A stretch of 64,000 bases of DNA from Gammaproteobacteria bacterium (GTDB lineage Bacteria; Pseudomonadota; Gammaproteobacteria; Steroidobacterales; Steroidobacteraceae). The notes below the pieces were generated by a model. It made no database searches. It was not told where the DNA came from and worked only from the letters and a program-made list of their open reading frames with translations. Shown here piece by piece: positions 1 through 9,345 of this stretch. Numbering within the stretch: position 1 is the stretch's first letter; every line of letters starts with the position of its first letter. The translations under genes were made by a program, and so were the position numbers. The stretch lies in NCBI GenBank assembly GCA_021773365.1, contig JAJFKF010000039.1:1-64000 (forward strand), read 5' to 3'.

Positions 1-188
1 TTTTCCCTTATTTTCGGGGGTTTTCTCCCATCTTTGGTTTTTACCCCCGGCGCCCGGCAACGGCGCCAGAGCCATGGACGCTCAGCTCATTGCCTGGAGG
101 TGGGCGTTGCCGATCTCCTCCAGCCAGTATCAGCACCTCCGTCTCTGCTAAACTCCCACCCGCATCAATCACCTAAGTCCTTAATTTC

Positions 189-3100
189 ATGAGTATTCCC
201 GCCGAAGAATTCAAGCGCGAACACCCTGCGGCACAGCGCCCCCTGCGCTTCATCAGCGCGGCCTCGTTGTTCGACGGCCACGATGCGGCCATCAACATCA
301 TCCGGCGCATCCTGCAGGCCAACGGCGCGGAGGTGGTGCATCTCGGGCACAACCGCAGCGTCGCGGATATCGTGCGCGCAGCGATCCAGGAGGATGCGGA
401 CGGGATTGCGGTCAGTTCCTATCAGGGCGGCCACAACGAGTATTTCCGCTACATGGTGGACATGCTGAAGGAACTCGGTGCCGGGCATGTGCGTGTGGTG
501 GTCGGCGGCGGCGGCACCATTGCGCCACAGGAAATTGAGGCGCTGGAAGCCTACGGCGTTGAGAAGGTCTACAGCGCCGAGGACGGGCGGCAGCTGGGCC
601 TGACCGGAATGATCGAGGATGTGTTTCGCCGCGTGCGCGCGGCGCAGCGGCCGCAGTATGAGTTCCGACCGCTAGGCGCCCGCGATCATCAGCAGATCGC
701 GCGGACGATGTCGGTGCTGGAAGGGGCAGGAGAGCAAGGGCATACGGCTGAGCAGGTTCGCCGGCTGATTGAGAAGGCCGCTCCTGCGCCCGGGGCGCCC
801 GCTTCTGGCGCGGGAGAGGGCAAGCACAGAAAGAATGTGCCGGTGATCGGCATCACGGGCACGGGCGGGGCGGGAAAGAGTTCGCTCACCGACGAACTAC
901 TCAGTCGCCTGGTGCGCCACTTCCCCGAGCGCCAGATCGCCGTCGTGGCCATGGACCCGACGCGGCGCCGTTCCGGCGGGGCGTTACTGGGCGACCGCAT
1001 CCGCATGAACAGCCTGGCCAGCGAGAATATCTTCATGCGCTCGCTGGCCACGCGTCGGCAGAACCTGGCCACCAGCGCCGTGCTGGCTGATGTCGTCCGG
1101 CTGCTGAAATTTGCCGGCTTCGATCTTGTCGTGGTCGAGACCGCCGGCATCGGCCAGAGCGACACGGAAATTGTCGACCTGGTGGACGTGTCCCTGTACG
1201 TGATGACCAGCGACTATGGCGCGGCCAGTCAGCTGGAGAAGATCGACATGCTCGATTTCGCGGACATGGTGGCCATCAACAAGTTCGACAAGCGCGGCGC
1301 GGACGATGCGCTGCGTGATGTGCGCAAGCAGTGGCGGCGAAATCATCATGAGGTGCGGGTCGCCGAACAGGACATTCCGGTATTTCCCACCGTTGCCAGC
1401 CAGTTCAACGACGGCGGCGTCAATCGTTTGTTCGAGGCGTTGTGCGGCAGGCTGGATGGCGACCAGTCATGGAGCCTCGCCGGCCATGAGTTGACCGAGC
1501 AGCCGCGGCGCAGCGCGGTGATCCCGCCGGCGCGTGTGCGTTACCTCGCCGAGATTGCCGCCCACGGGCGGCGACTCCAGGCGGGTATTGACTTCCGCGC
1601 CGTTGCCGCCCGTCGTGCGCAGGGATTGTGGGAGTCGCTCCAGGCGCTGGATGACCCGCAGCTGCCGGCGGTGCTGGAGACCTATTCGCAGGACAGTCTT
1701 GCCGCGCCGGCAAAGGGTGCTGCGGCGACAGCAGCGGACCCGACGCTGCAGGCATTGCGCGATGCGTACAACGCCGCGCTGGACGAAGTGGGCGCCGAGG
1801 GGCTGGAGCTGCTCAGGCAATGGCCGCAACGCGTCGCGGCGGCCAGGGCGGCGCAGTATTGTTACTCGGTGCGTGGCAAGGAAATCGTCGGTGAGAACTA
1901 TGTTGAGACGCTCAGCCATCAGCGCACGCCGAAGATCGCCGTGCCGCGGTGGCAGAGCTGGGGTGAACAGCTCGATTTTCTGTTGAAGGAGAATCTGCCG
2001 GGTGCCTATCCCTATACGGCGGGCGTGTATCCGTACCGGCGTGCCGAGGAGGACCCTACCCGCATGTTTGCCGGCGAGGGCATGCCCGAGCGCACCAACC
2101 GGCGCTTCCACTATCTCGCGCACGGCCATGCCGCCACGCGGCTGTCGACGGCGTTCGATTCCACCACGTTGTACGGCGAGGACCCGGACGAGCGGCCGGA
2201 TATCTATGGGCGTATCGGCAATTCCGGGGTGTCCATCGCCACGCTGGATGACATGAAGCGCCTGTATTCAGGACTGGATCTGTGCGCGCCGACCACCTCG
2301 GTGTCGATGACTATCAATGGTCCGGCGCCAATGATCCTGGCCATGTTCATGAACGCCGCCATCGACCAGCGCGTGGAGCGACATCTGCGCGCCGAGGGGC
2401 GCTGGAGTGCGGCCGAGAAGAAGATTGCGGGCCTGCTGCCGCAAGGCCGTCCGATCTACCGCGGCGAATTGCCGCAGGGCCATGATGGTTCCGGGCTGGC
2501 GTTGCTGGGTGTCAGTGGCGATCGTGTGCTGGACAGTGAGACCTACGGGAACATTCGTGCCGAAGTGCTTTCGCAGGTCCGTGGTACGGTGCAGGCCGAT
2601 ATTCTCAAGGAAGATCAGGCGCAAAACACCTGCATCTTCTCCACGGAGTTCGCGCTGCGCATGATGGGCGATGTGCAGGCGTACTTCATCGACAGCAATG
2701 TTCGTAATTTTTATTCGGTGTCGATTTCCGGCTATCACATCGCCGAGGCCGGCGCCAATCCAGTCTCGCAGCTGGCTTTCACCCTGGCCAACGGCTTCAC
2801 CATAGTGGAGTACTACCTCAGCCGCGGCATGAAGATCGATGACTTCGCGCCGAACCTGTCGTTCTTTTTCTCCAATGGCATGGATGCCGAATATGCCGTC
2901 ATCGGGCGGGTGGCGCGGCGTATCTGGTCGCGGGCCATGCGGGATCTGTACAACGGCGGGCCGCGCAGCCAGATGCTCAAGTACCACATTCAGACTTCCG
3001 GGCGCAGCCTGCATGCACGTGAAATACAGTTCAACGATATTCGTACCACGCTGCAGGCGCTGTACGCGCTGTTCGACAACTGCAACAGCCTGCATACCAA

Positions 3101-3683
3101 CGCATACGATGAGGCACTGACCACACCCACCGAGGAATCGGTGCGTCGTGCCATGGCGATCCAGCTCATCATCAATCGCGAACTTGGCCTGAACAAGACC
3201 GAGAATCCCTGGCAGGGTTCCTTTGTCATCGATCAGCTCACCGACATGGTGGAGGAGGCGGTGTACCAGGAGTTCGATCACATCGCCGAGCGCGGCGGCG
3301 TGCTGGGTGCAATGGAAACCATGTACCAGCGCAGCCGCATCCAGGAGGAGAGCCTGCACTACGAGTCGAAGAAACACGACGGCTCGCTGCCTATCGTCGG
3401 CGTGAACACCTTCCTCGGTTCGCAAAACGGGGACGCGGAAACGCGCGGGGCGGAGCTGATCCGTTCCACTGAGGAAGAGAAACAGGCTCAGGTGCAGGCG
3501 GTGCGTGATTTCCAGAGCCGGCATGAAGCACATGCGCCCGGACAGCTACTGCGTCTGCAACAGGCGGCGGCAGGCGGCGGCAATGTGTTCGCTGAGTTGA
3601 TGGAGGCGGTCAAGGTCTGTTCGCTGGGACAGATCTCACACGCGCTCTACGAGGTCGGCGGGCAGTACCGTCGCAACATGTGA
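189..3683 (+). CDS. icmF: Fused isobutyryl-CoA mutase IcmF
   Basis: The 1164-residue protein interconverts isobutyryl-CoA and n-butyryl-CoA using adenosylcobalamin, in the cytoplasm. Three parts appear in the order typical of IcmF. First is a B12-binding domain (about residues 15-150, with the DGHDAAINII motif whose His binds cobalt). Next is a MeaI-type G-protein chaperone (about 215-470, Walker A GTGGAGKSS near residue 222, and AINKFDKRG as the base-recognition NKxD). Last is a TIM-barrel mutase domain (about 560-1130). Length and order match IcmF, not methylmalonyl-CoA mutase, whose subunits lack the inserted GTPase. The ATG at 189 begins MSIPAEEFK; no strong ribosome-binding site is visible. 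Its last 48 bp overlap the convergent acyltransferase gene. Confidence 0.95.
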   Translation: MSIPAEEFKREHPAAQRPLRFISAASLFDGHDAAINIIRRILQANGAEVVHLGHNRSVADIVRAAIQEDADGIAVSSYQGGHNEYFRYMVDMLKELGAGHVRVVVGGGGTIAPQEIEALEAYGVEKVYSAEDGRQLGLTGMIEDVFRRVRAAQRPQYEFRPLGARDHQQIARTMSVLEGAGEQGHTAEQVRRLIEKAAPAPGAPASGAGEGKHRKNVPVIGITGTGGAGKSSLTDELLSRLVRHFPERQIAVVAMDPTRRRSGGALLGDRIRMNSLASENIFMRSLATRRQNLATSAVLADVVRLLKFAGFDLVVVETAGIGQSDTEIVDLVDVSLYVMTSDYGAASQLEKIDMLDFADMVAINKFDKRGADDALRDVRKQWRRNHHEVRVAEQDIPVFPTVASQFNDGGVNRLFEALCGRLDGDQSWSLAGHELTEQPRRSAVIPPARVRYLAEIAAHGRRLQAGIDFRAVAARRAQGLWESLQALDDPQLPAVLETYSQDSLAAPAKGAAATAADPTLQALRDAYNAALDEVGAEGLELLRQWPQRVAAARAAQYCYSVRGKEIVGENYVETLSHQRTPKIAVPRWQSWGEQLDFLLKENLPGAYPYTAGVYPYRRAEEDPTRMFAGEGMPERTNRRFHYLAHGHAATRLSTAFDSTTLYGEDPDERPDIYGRIGNSGVSIATLDDMKRLYSGLDLCAPTTSVSMTINGPAPMILAMFMNAAIDQRVERHLRAEGRWSAAEKKIAGLLPQGRPIYRGELPQGHDGSGLALLGVSGDRVLDSETYGNIRAEVLSQVRGTVQADILKEDQAQNTCIFSTEFALRMMGDVQAYFIDSNVRNFYSVSISGYHIAEAGANPVSQLAFTLANGFTIVEYYLSRGMKIDDFAPNLSFFFSNGMDAEYAVIGRVARRIWSRAMRDLYNGGPRSQMLKYHIQTSGRSLHAREIQFNDIRTTLQALYALFDNCNSLHTNAYDEALTTPTEESVRRAMAIQLIINRELGLNKTENPWQGSFVIDQLTDMVEEAVYQEFDHIAERGGVLGAMETMYQRSRIQEESLHYESKKHDGSLPIVGVNTFLGSQNGDAETRGAELIRSTEEEKQAQVQAVRDFQSRHEAHAPGQLLRLQQAAAGGGNVFAELMEAVKVCSLGQISHALYEVGGQYRRNM

Positions 3684-4478
3684 GCTGACCGCCAGGTCCG
3701 GTTCGCCAAGTTGTTCAAGCAGCAGGCTGCGCACCTCATCGCGCAGTCGCGTCGTGGCATCGGTCGTGCTGGCGTGCGTGCACACGGCCGGCAATATCTG
3801 CACTTCAATTGTGCCGGGATTGACCAGCAGGCGGGCATGGGTGAAGGCGTGACGGGCGCCGCGGATGGCCACCGGGATTACCGGGCAGCCCGCCCGCATT
3901 GCTGCGACGAAGGCGCCGCTGTGAAAACGCAGCAGACCCGGCCCAGGGGGAAATGTGCCTTCCGGAAAGAACACCATGGCTTCCCCGCCGCTGGTCCGTC
4001 GCAACACCCGGCGAGCGTCCATTGCGCCACGCTGCCGGTTGAAACGATCGACGAACTCCGAGCCGATACGCTGCAGCAGGGCCCCGGCCAGTGGCACTCG
4101 ACTCATCTCTTTCTTGATGACAAAGGCGAAGCGCGGTGGCAGCAGCGCAGTGAGTATCACCCCGTCCAGGTAGCTGGTGTGGTTGGCGATGATCACGCAG
4201 CTTTCCGGCACGGCAGCTTCCACTACGCGCACTTGCGCATGCCGTGAAAGCTGGATGCGCTGTTTGCCCAGCGTAACGGCAAGCTTGATGCCCGCCGCAG
4301 CCAGCACCGTGCGTGCGGTAAGGCGGGCCAGGATGCGCCGCCGCCGCATGCCTGGTGTCACCAGCATCGCCAGCAGCGCAAGAGAGCCGACAACCGCCAG
4401 CGTGGTCCAGCCGAGAAGCGTGCGCAGCAGCCTCAAGTGGCCGTTCTCGCCGGGCAGGGCAGTGTCGGGCCTGCGCAT
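3636..4478 (-). CDS. PlsC-family 1-acylglycerol-3-phosphate acyltransferase
   Basis: This 280-residue membrane enzyme should transfer an acyl chain to lysophosphatidate or a related lysolipid. It has one N-terminal membrane segment (about residues 25-42). The acyltransferase HX4D motif is present as NHTSYLD (99-105), followed by the FFPEGT block and a VIPVAIRGAR motif, all typical of the PlsC/LPLAT fold. The substrate cannot be read from sequence; ornithine-lipid or haemolysin-like acyltransferases share these motifs. The gene is convergent with icmF and overlaps its 3' end by 48 bp. Confidence 0.85.
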   Translation of the reverse strand: MRRPDTALPGENGHLRLLRTLLGWTTLAVVGSLALLAMLVTPGMRRRRILARLTARTVLAAAGIKLAVTLGKQRIQLSRHAQVRVVEAAVPESCVIIANHTSYLDGVILTALLPPRFAFVIKKEMSRVPLAGALLQRIGSEFVDRFNRQRGAMDARRVLRRTSGGEAMVFFPEGTFPPGPGLLRFHSGAFVAAMRAGCPVIPVAIRGARHAFTHARLLVNPGTIEVQILPAVCTHASTTDATTRLRDEVRSLLLEQLGEPDLAVSSHVATVLPADLVERV

Positions 4479-4655
4479 CTGCCATGCGGTTGCTGGCCAG
4501 GCCCCTGTGAACTGGTTCTCGTTATGTTAACGAGCGCATATTCTGTGAATGTCATCACGACCCCCCGGGGACCCGCTTCGCATACTGGCGGCACATTTTG
4601 CTTGATTACCCAAGCGCCTGCCTGCGCGGCGCCGGCTTTTCGCACAGACCGTTGC

Positions 4656-5621
4656 ATGACCATAGCCACTGAGAATTCGTTGCACGCCAAGACCGCTATC
4701 GACAAGCTGCCGCGCCGTCCCAAAGAAAGCCATGCGGCGGATCCTGTCATCGCCCGGTTCCTGGATGCTGTCTGGATGGAGCGCGGTTTGTCCACCAACA
4801 CCCTGGCGGCCTACCGTGCCGATCTTACAGCTCTGGCCCGCTGGCTGCAGACACAGGGTACGGCCCTCAGTGACGCCGGTCGCGATGAACTGTTGGCTTT
4901 TATCGCCGCACGCGTTACCGCCGGCGCGCAGCCGCGCTCCACGGCACGCCAGCTTTCGAGTTTCCGTCGGTTTTTCCGTTATCTGGTTCGCGAGGGCGTG
5001 AAGCGTGAGGATCCCACCGCTCAAATTGCGATGCCGAAGATCGGCCGCTCCCTGCCGCGCTCGCTCACCGAGGATGAAGTCGAATCGCTGCTCAACGCGC
5101 CGCTCATTACCGATCCGCTGGGCAATCGCGACCGCACCATGCTTGAGGTTCTGTATGCGACCGGCCTGCGCGTGACGGAGCTGGTCAACCTGCGCCACAG
5201 CCAGGTAAATCTTAACCAGGGTGTGTTGCGTATCGTCGGCAAAGGCGATCGCGAACGGTTGATTCCGCTGGGCGAGGAGTCGGTGCGCTGGCTGGAACAA
5301 TTCGTGCGCAGCCCGCGTGATGAAATTCTCATTGAGCGGCAGACCGATTACCTGTTTCCCACCCGGCGCGGAGACAAGATGACGCGCCAGGCTTTCTGGC
5401 ACATTATCAAGCGCTACGCGCGCAAGGCCGGAGTGCAGAAGGAACTATCGCCCCACACCCTGCGCCATGCCTTCGCCACCCACCTGCTCAACCATGGCGC
5501 CGACCTGCGCGTGGTTCAAATGTTGCTCGGGCACAGCGATCTGTCCACAACGCAGATCTACACCCATGTGGCGCGCGAGCGCATGAAGGAACTGCACGCG
5601 CAGCATCATCCGCGCGGATAA
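4656..5621 (+). CDS. xerD: Tyrosine recombinase XerD
   Basis: XerD acts with XerC at dif to resolve chromosome dimers. The 321-residue protein has the N-terminal SAM-like core-binding domain (RFLDAVWMERGLSTNTLAAYRADL) and a catalytic domain carrying the R-K-H-R-H-Y set: Arg in ATGLRVTEL, Lys in GKGDRERLIPL, HxxR in HTLRHAFATHLL, and LLGHSDLSTTQIYTHV with the nucleophilic Tyr. The C-terminus KELHAQHHPRG is typical of XerD. The open frame extends upstream to 4437, but homology begins only after the ATG at 4656, so I chose that start. The gene is followed at 90 bp by dsbC, a common neighbour of xerD in gammaproteobacteria. Confidence 0.93.
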   Translation: MTIATENSLHAKTAIDKLPRRPKESHAADPVIARFLDAVWMERGLSTNTLAAYRADLTALARWLQTQGTALSDAGRDELLAFIAARVTAGAQPRSTARQLSSFRRFFRYLVREGVKREDPTAQIAMPKIGRSLPRSLTEDEVESLLNAPLITDPLGNRDRTMLEVLYATGLRVTELVNLRHSQVNLNQGVLRIVGKGDRERLIPLGEESVRWLEQFVRSPRDEILIERQTDYLFPTRRGDKMTRQAFWHIIKRYARKAGVQKELSPHTLRHAFATHLLNHGADLRVVQMLLGHSDLSTTQIYTHVARERMKELHAQHHPRG

Positions 5622-5710
5622 GGCCCTGAAATTGCGTTGGTGGGGATTGTAGGGCCGTGCCCCGGCCCGAGTTCCGGAGTAGACTTCACCTCGCACTTCC
5701 GGAGTCCGAT

Positions 5711-6448
5711 ATGACGAGAATCATTGTTTCCCTTGCTGCCGCTGCCGTTCTGGCCTGCGTCGTCCTGCTGAGTGTTTTCGCGCAGGATTCCAGGCCTGAT
5801 CCGCGGGTTGAGGTCGCCAGCAAGCTTCCGGGTGGGGTGAAGCCCGAGGAACTCACTGCCACGGATATTCCGGGCATCTACGAACTGCAGCGGGGCATGG
5901 AAATCGGCTATGTCACCGCCGACGGACGCTACTTCTTCAGTGGCGAGCTGCACAACCTCAAGACAAACGCCAACCTGACCGAGGCGCGCCGCAGCGAGAT
6001 CCGCGGCAGGCTGCTGGCGGCCGTGCCGGCGGGCGACATGCTCGTATTCGGGCCGGAGGCGGCGACATACACCATCACCGTGTTTACCGACGTCGACTGC
6101 GGCTACTGCCGCAAACTTCATGCTGATCTGCCGGAGCTCAATCGCCTGGGCATCAAGGTGCGGTATCTGTTCTATCCGCGCGCCGGTCCGGGCAGCGAAT
6201 CCTGGAAAAAGACCGAGAACATCTGGTGCGCTTCCAGCCGCAAACAGGCGCTTGCGCGGGCCATGGATGGAGAACGCATTCAGTCGGGCAGCTGCGATGC
6301 CGGGGCTGTGGCGCGGCAATTTGAACTGGGCAACAAGTTGGGCGTTCAGGGAACACCGGGCATTTACACGCCCAACGGCCACTTTCTGCCAGGGTATCTG
6401 CCGCCGGCGCAAATGCTGGCGCATGTCCGCCACGCCAACGGGGAATAG
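5711..6448 (+). CDS. dsbC: Periplasmic disulfide isomerase DsbC
   Basis: DsbC shuffles wrong disulfides in periplasmic proteins and is kept reduced by DsbD. The 245-residue precursor starts with a signal peptide (MTRIIVSLAAAAVLACVVLL, cleavage near residue 24). It continues with the small dimerisation domain (about 35-95) and a thioredoxin-fold domain with the active site CGYC (Cys130 and Cys133) and the cis-proline loop GVQGTPGIY. The open frame runs upstream to 5657, but the ATG at 5711 is the first that gives a signal peptide. It lies directly downstream of xerD on the same strand. Confidence 0.93.
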   Translation: MTRIIVSLAAAAVLACVVLLSVFAQDSRPDPRVEVASKLPGGVKPEELTATDIPGIYELQRGMEIGYVTADGRYFFSGELHNLKTNANLTEARRSEIRGRLLAAVPAGDMLVFGPEAATYTITVFTDVDCGYCRKLHADLPELNRLGIKVRYLFYPRAGPGSESWKKTENIWCASSRKQALARAMDGERIQSGSCDAGAVARQFELGNKLGVQGTPGIYTPNGHFLPGYLPPAQMLAHVRHANGE

Positions 6449-6512
6449 CGGGCGGTTTTCAGATGAGTCCGCGCGCGCAGCGGACGGCCTGTATGGCCGG
6501 TCGTCCCGCGCC

Positions 6513-6836
6513 TCAGCGCTCCAGCAGTTTCAGCTTGTCCGGCTTGCCTTCCCATTCCTTGGCATCTTCCGGTGCTGGTCCTTTCTGCGTGATCACGGGC
6601 CACTGCGGGGCCAGTTCGGCGTTGAGTGCCTTGAATTGCTCCTGACCGGCAGGCAGCTCTTCTTCGGAGAATATGGCCTCCACCGGACATTCCGGCTCGC
6701 ACAGCGTGCAGTCGATGCACTCATCCGGATCGATGGCGAGAAAGTTCGGGCCTTCGTGGAAGCAGTCCACGGGGCACACTTCCACGCAGTCCATGTACTT
6801 GCACTTGATGCAGTTTTCGGTAACGACGAAGGTCAT
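6513..6836 (-). CDS. fdxA: 7Fe-8S ferredoxin FdxA
   Basis: This 107-residue cytoplasmic electron carrier has nine cysteines in the pattern of Azotobacter-type FdI ferredoxins: C9, C12, C17, C21, C25 and then C40, C43, C46, C50. These ligate one [3Fe-4S] and one [4Fe-4S] cluster. The C-terminal extension (residues 55-107) is typical of FdxA. The start [12 protein letters not shown] is the family consensus; the upstream extension of the frame to 6932 has no homology and was excluded. Confidence 0.95.
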   Translation of the reverse strand: MTFVVTENCIKCKYMDCVEVCPVDCFHEGPNFLAIDPDECIDCTLCEPECPVEAIFSEEELPAGQEQFKALNAELAPQWPVITQKGPAPEDAKEWEGKPDKLKLLER

Positions 6837-6928
6837 GATGCTGGGATGGGGCCTGGCCCCGGCTGAATTGAACGAGACGGCATTTTGCCACAATTGCCGC
6901 CGGCGCAGACGGGCTTGCGGCTGGATTC

Positions 6929-7468
6929 TCAACTGCGTCGCCGCTGTACCTCGGTGAAATGGTGCGTGTCGCGCCCGGCCGCGCGGTCTTCCAGATAGCG
7001 GCGCAGGGTGTACTCGGTGCTCAGGAAGGCCAGCTCATCCCAGGGAATATCCGCGAAAGGCACCAGCCTGACTTCCGAACTCTCCGGCGCGGGGCCGAAG
7101 CTCGGTTCGAGCAGTCGCGCGCGGAAAAACACATGCACCTGGTTGGCGTGCAGCACATGTACCACGGACAGGAGAGATTCGATCTGTACATCGGCCAGCG
7201 CCTCTTCGCGCGATTCACGCGCCGCGGCCTGTTGCATCGTCTCACCGTTCTCCATGAATCCCGCCGGTACGGTCCAGAAGCCCAGCCTTGGCTCGATGGC
7301 GCGTCGGCAGATGAGTATCTGTCCTTCGTATTCCGGCACACAGCCGGCGACGATAAGCGGGTTGCGGTAATGCACCACACCACAGTGCTCGCAGACGAAA
7401 CGGGGCAGGTGATCTCCCGCGGGGATTTTCTGCACTACGGGGTGTGCGCATTCGGAGCAGAATTTCAT
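6929..7468 (-). CDS. Nudix hydrolase with N-terminal zinc ribbon
   Basis: A 179-residue hydrolase that probably cleaves a nucleoside diphosphate linked to another group. An N-terminal four-cysteine zinc ribbon (CSEC..CEHC) precedes a Nudix domain. The Nudix box is complete: G at the start of [20 protein letters not shown], with REx2EE providing the Mg2+-binding glutamates. Zinc ribbon plus Nudix resembles the NudC-like/NADH pyrophosphatase relatives, but the protein is shorter and lacks the NudC SQPWPFPxS motif, so I do not assign the substrate. The start at 7468 gives [10 protein letters not shown]; upstream codons are outside the domain. Confidence 0.85.
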   Translation of the reverse strand: MKFCSECAHPVVQKIPAGDHLPRFVCEHCGVVHYRNPLIVAGCVPEYEGQILICRRAIEPRLGFWTVPAGFMENGETMQQAAARESREEALADVQIESLLSVVHVLHANQVHVFFRARLLEPSFGPAPESSEVRLVPFADIPWDELAFLSTEYTLRRYLEDRAAGRDTHHFTEVQRRRS

Positions 7469-7586
7469 CCGGTCATCATAACGTTCAACCGGCCCCAATG
7501 GGGTCGAACGCAGAGGTTTTCGGGGGCGCGCAGGATGGCGTGTACGCTGATACTGACAGCCATTCGAGGCAGGGTGGGTCGCAAAC

Positions 7587-8651
7587 ATGGAGGCGGCGGC
7601 GATGAACTCAGCGAGCCTGGGGGGACGGTTGCAGGCGGACTTGCAGCTCGAAGAGGAAATTCTGTTCGGGTTGCGCCCCCGTCGGGCGAAAGCCCAACCA
7701 GCCACAGCACATGCAGAGCAGGCCCGACGCGAGGCCGCCGTCGGCCTGGCGGGGGTACGCGAGCAGGCGCGCCGGGAGCCGGGCAGGCGCTTCGATGCCC
7801 TGCTGCACCACGTGGACGTCGAGCTGCTGCAGTTCTCCTATCACCAGCTTCGCAAGGAGGGCGTGCGCGGAGGAGGGGGACGGACATGGACGGATTACGG
7901 TGTGGACCTGCGAACAAACGCTGTGCAGTTGTATACACGCCTGCAACGCGGCCGGCACCGCACCCTGCCGTCCTGGCGGTGCGTGATGGCGATGGCTCAG
8001 GGGCAGCGACAGTCGCTCAAGCGCGCTGCGCTCAAGGACCGAATCGTTCAGCGCGCGGTGGCGGAGGTGTTGCTGGCGGTATATCAGCCGGACTTCATGC
8101 CCTTCGCCGCCTGCGTGGAGCCTCTGCGCCTGAAAGATGATGCGCTTGACCGCCTGGCTGGTGAGTTGACCCAGGCCAGTCCCAGATGGGTAGTGGAAGC
8201 GCGTATCGCCGGGCTGTGTGCGTCGCTGGGCTGCAAGGCGTTGCTGCGCAGCCTGCAACCGCGTATCGGCGATGCCCGCCTGCTGGCCCTGATCGGCAGC
8301 TGGGTCAAGGCCGGGGTCATGGAAGAGGCCGGCATCCCCGCATCGACAGCCGGGCCTCCGGCAGGAGCGATCACCGGCCTGCTGGCCAACATCTACTGCC
8401 ATCATGCGTTCGACCTGTGGGCTGCGCGTTGGCGCCAGCGCCACGCACGCAGCCCGGTCGTCCTGGTACGTGATGCCGGGCGGCTGGTCGCTGCCTTTGA
8501 GCACAAGCCGGGCGCCCGGCGTTTCATGACCGACTTGCGCGCACGACTGCAGCAGTGCGCTCCGGGCCTGCCAGCGCGGAACCTGCGCCTGTCCAGCGCC
8601 GGTTGTTACACCCGGGAGCGCCTGAAGCCTGACGGCCAGGATGGAACCTGA
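7587..8651 (+). CDS. Group II intron reverse-transcriptase-like protein with dead active site
   Basis: The 354-residue frame follows the LtrA/group II intron RT fold collinearly. Matching blocks are WTDYGVDLRTNAVQLYTRL (100-119), LKDRIVQRAVAEVL (149-162), a DALDRL block (185-190), RIGDARLLALIGSWVKAGV (226-244), LLANIYCHHAFDLWAARWRQRHAR (265-288) and FMTDLRARL (313-321). The residues that do chemistry are gone. The motif A stretch, normally a DxxxFFD-type sequence, reads EARIAGLCASLG (204-215), and the YADD box reads VRDAGRLV (294-301). The PQG motif reads PPAGAI (257-262). No maturase thumb or endonuclease domain follows. About 70 N-terminal residues are charged and unlike RTs. The last 46 bp overlap the convergent FlhD-like gene. 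It could be a decaying remnant that happens to be open or an exapted RNA-binding protein. Alternative ATG at 7602. Confidence 0.72.
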   Translation: MEAAAMNSASLGGRLQADLQLEEEILFGLRPRRAKAQPATAHAEQARREAAVGLAGVREQARREPGRRFDALLHHVDVELLQFSYHQLRKEGVRGGGGRTWTDYGVDLRTNAVQLYTRLQRGRHRTLPSWRCVMAMAQGQRQSLKRAALKDRIVQRAVAEVLLAVYQPDFMPFAACVEPLRLKDDALDRLAGELTQASPRWVVEARIAGLCASLGCKALLRSLQPRIGDARLLALIGSWVKAGVMEEAGIPASTAGPPAGAITGLLANIYCHHAFDLWAARWRQRHARSPVVLVRDAGRLVAAFEHKPGARRFMTDLRARLQQCAPGLPARNLRLSSAGCYTRERLKPDGQDGT

Positions 8652-9256
8652 TCGGGCAGCAGTTCGCCAATCTGTTCCTGCAGGGCACGCAGCTTGAATT
8701 CCTCGAGGGCGCGGTCCCCGTCCCCGCGGGCTGCCATCAGCAGTTCCGTCCACATCTGCGGTTGATTTTCCCAGCGCGGGCGCAGGCAGTGAGTGCGCGA
8801 GCGGGCAAGGTGCTCGAGGTCGCCCAGGCGCAGGCGGGCAATGGCGTCCCGGCTGCCCGGTGGCAGTCCAAGGAGTACCCCCGCTGCATGCGGAGCTGTC
8901 CTGCATACATGCCAGGCCAGCGTCAGGGTGGTGCGCAACAGTGCAACGGCCCGGGCACGCCGGAAGAATGCGGGCCTGCCTTCCGCACTGTTCCAGTCGC
9001 GGATGTCCAGCAGCAGCACCGGGCAGCGTGCGGCACAGACGATCGCCTGTGCGTCGATATTGAGCCACACGTCGTGCAGGTCTTCGATCAGCTGCGGGAC
9101 GGGGCGCGAGGGTGGGGCGGTCGCCATCAGCGCCATCAGTTCGAGGCAGCGGTCGTTCGCCTCGAATAGCAAGTCCAGGATCCGGGTGCTCCAATGCGTC
9201 GCTGCCTGCTGGTCGGGCACCGCGCTTCGAATCCGTCCGATTGCGTCCCTGGCCAT
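8606..9256 (-). CDS. FlhD-like transcriptional regulator with N-terminal extension
   Basis: A 216-residue protein whose C-terminal half (about 110-180) matches the FlhD pattern: a helix (LRTTLTLAWHVCRTAP), then AGVLLGLPPGSRDAIARLRLGDLEHLARSR, then a CLRPRWE..MWTELL block comparable to CHFRFDSHQTITQL in Escherichia coli FlhD. FlhD normally pairs with FlhC as the FlhD4C2 activator. Ordinary FlhD is about 110-120 residues; here about 100 extra N-terminal residues are present and not recognised. It is divergent from the FlhC-like gene (89 bp between starts). No flagellar genes lie in the window. Family assignment is by eye and moderate. Confidence 0.55.
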   Translation of the reverse strand: MARDAIGRIRSAVPDQQAATHWSTRILDLLFEANDRCLELMALMATAPPSRPVPQLIEDLHDVWLNIDAQAIVCAARCPVLLLDIRDWNSAEGRPAFFRRARAVALLRTTLTLAWHVCRTAPHAAGVLLGLPPGSRDAIARLRLGDLEHLARSRTHCLRPRWENQPQMWTELLMAARGDGDRALEEFKLRALQEQIGELLPDQVPSWPSGFRRSRV

Positions 9257-9345
9257 TCATGTCTCCGGCGTGAGCGTACGCATCCAACCCTGGAATGCTC
9301 CTGCCGGAGCTTGTTATATTCCATCGCAGCCGGTGTCAATAGGGA

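Noticed and set aside
2268-3533. 421-codon minus-strand open frame
   Set aside because: It is antisense to the mutase domain of icmF.
5622-5656. Short stem GGCCCT/AGGGCC after xerD as a terminator
   Set aside because: Only six pairs with a 23-nt loop and no U-tract, and dsbC follows on the same strand.
7608-9287. 559-codon minus-strand open frame across the RT-like and FlhD-like genes
   Set aside because: It reads through two genes in a frame with Pro/Arg/Ala-rich low-complexity sequence. The plus-strand RT scaffold and minus-strand FlhD-like frame have family patterns and it has none.
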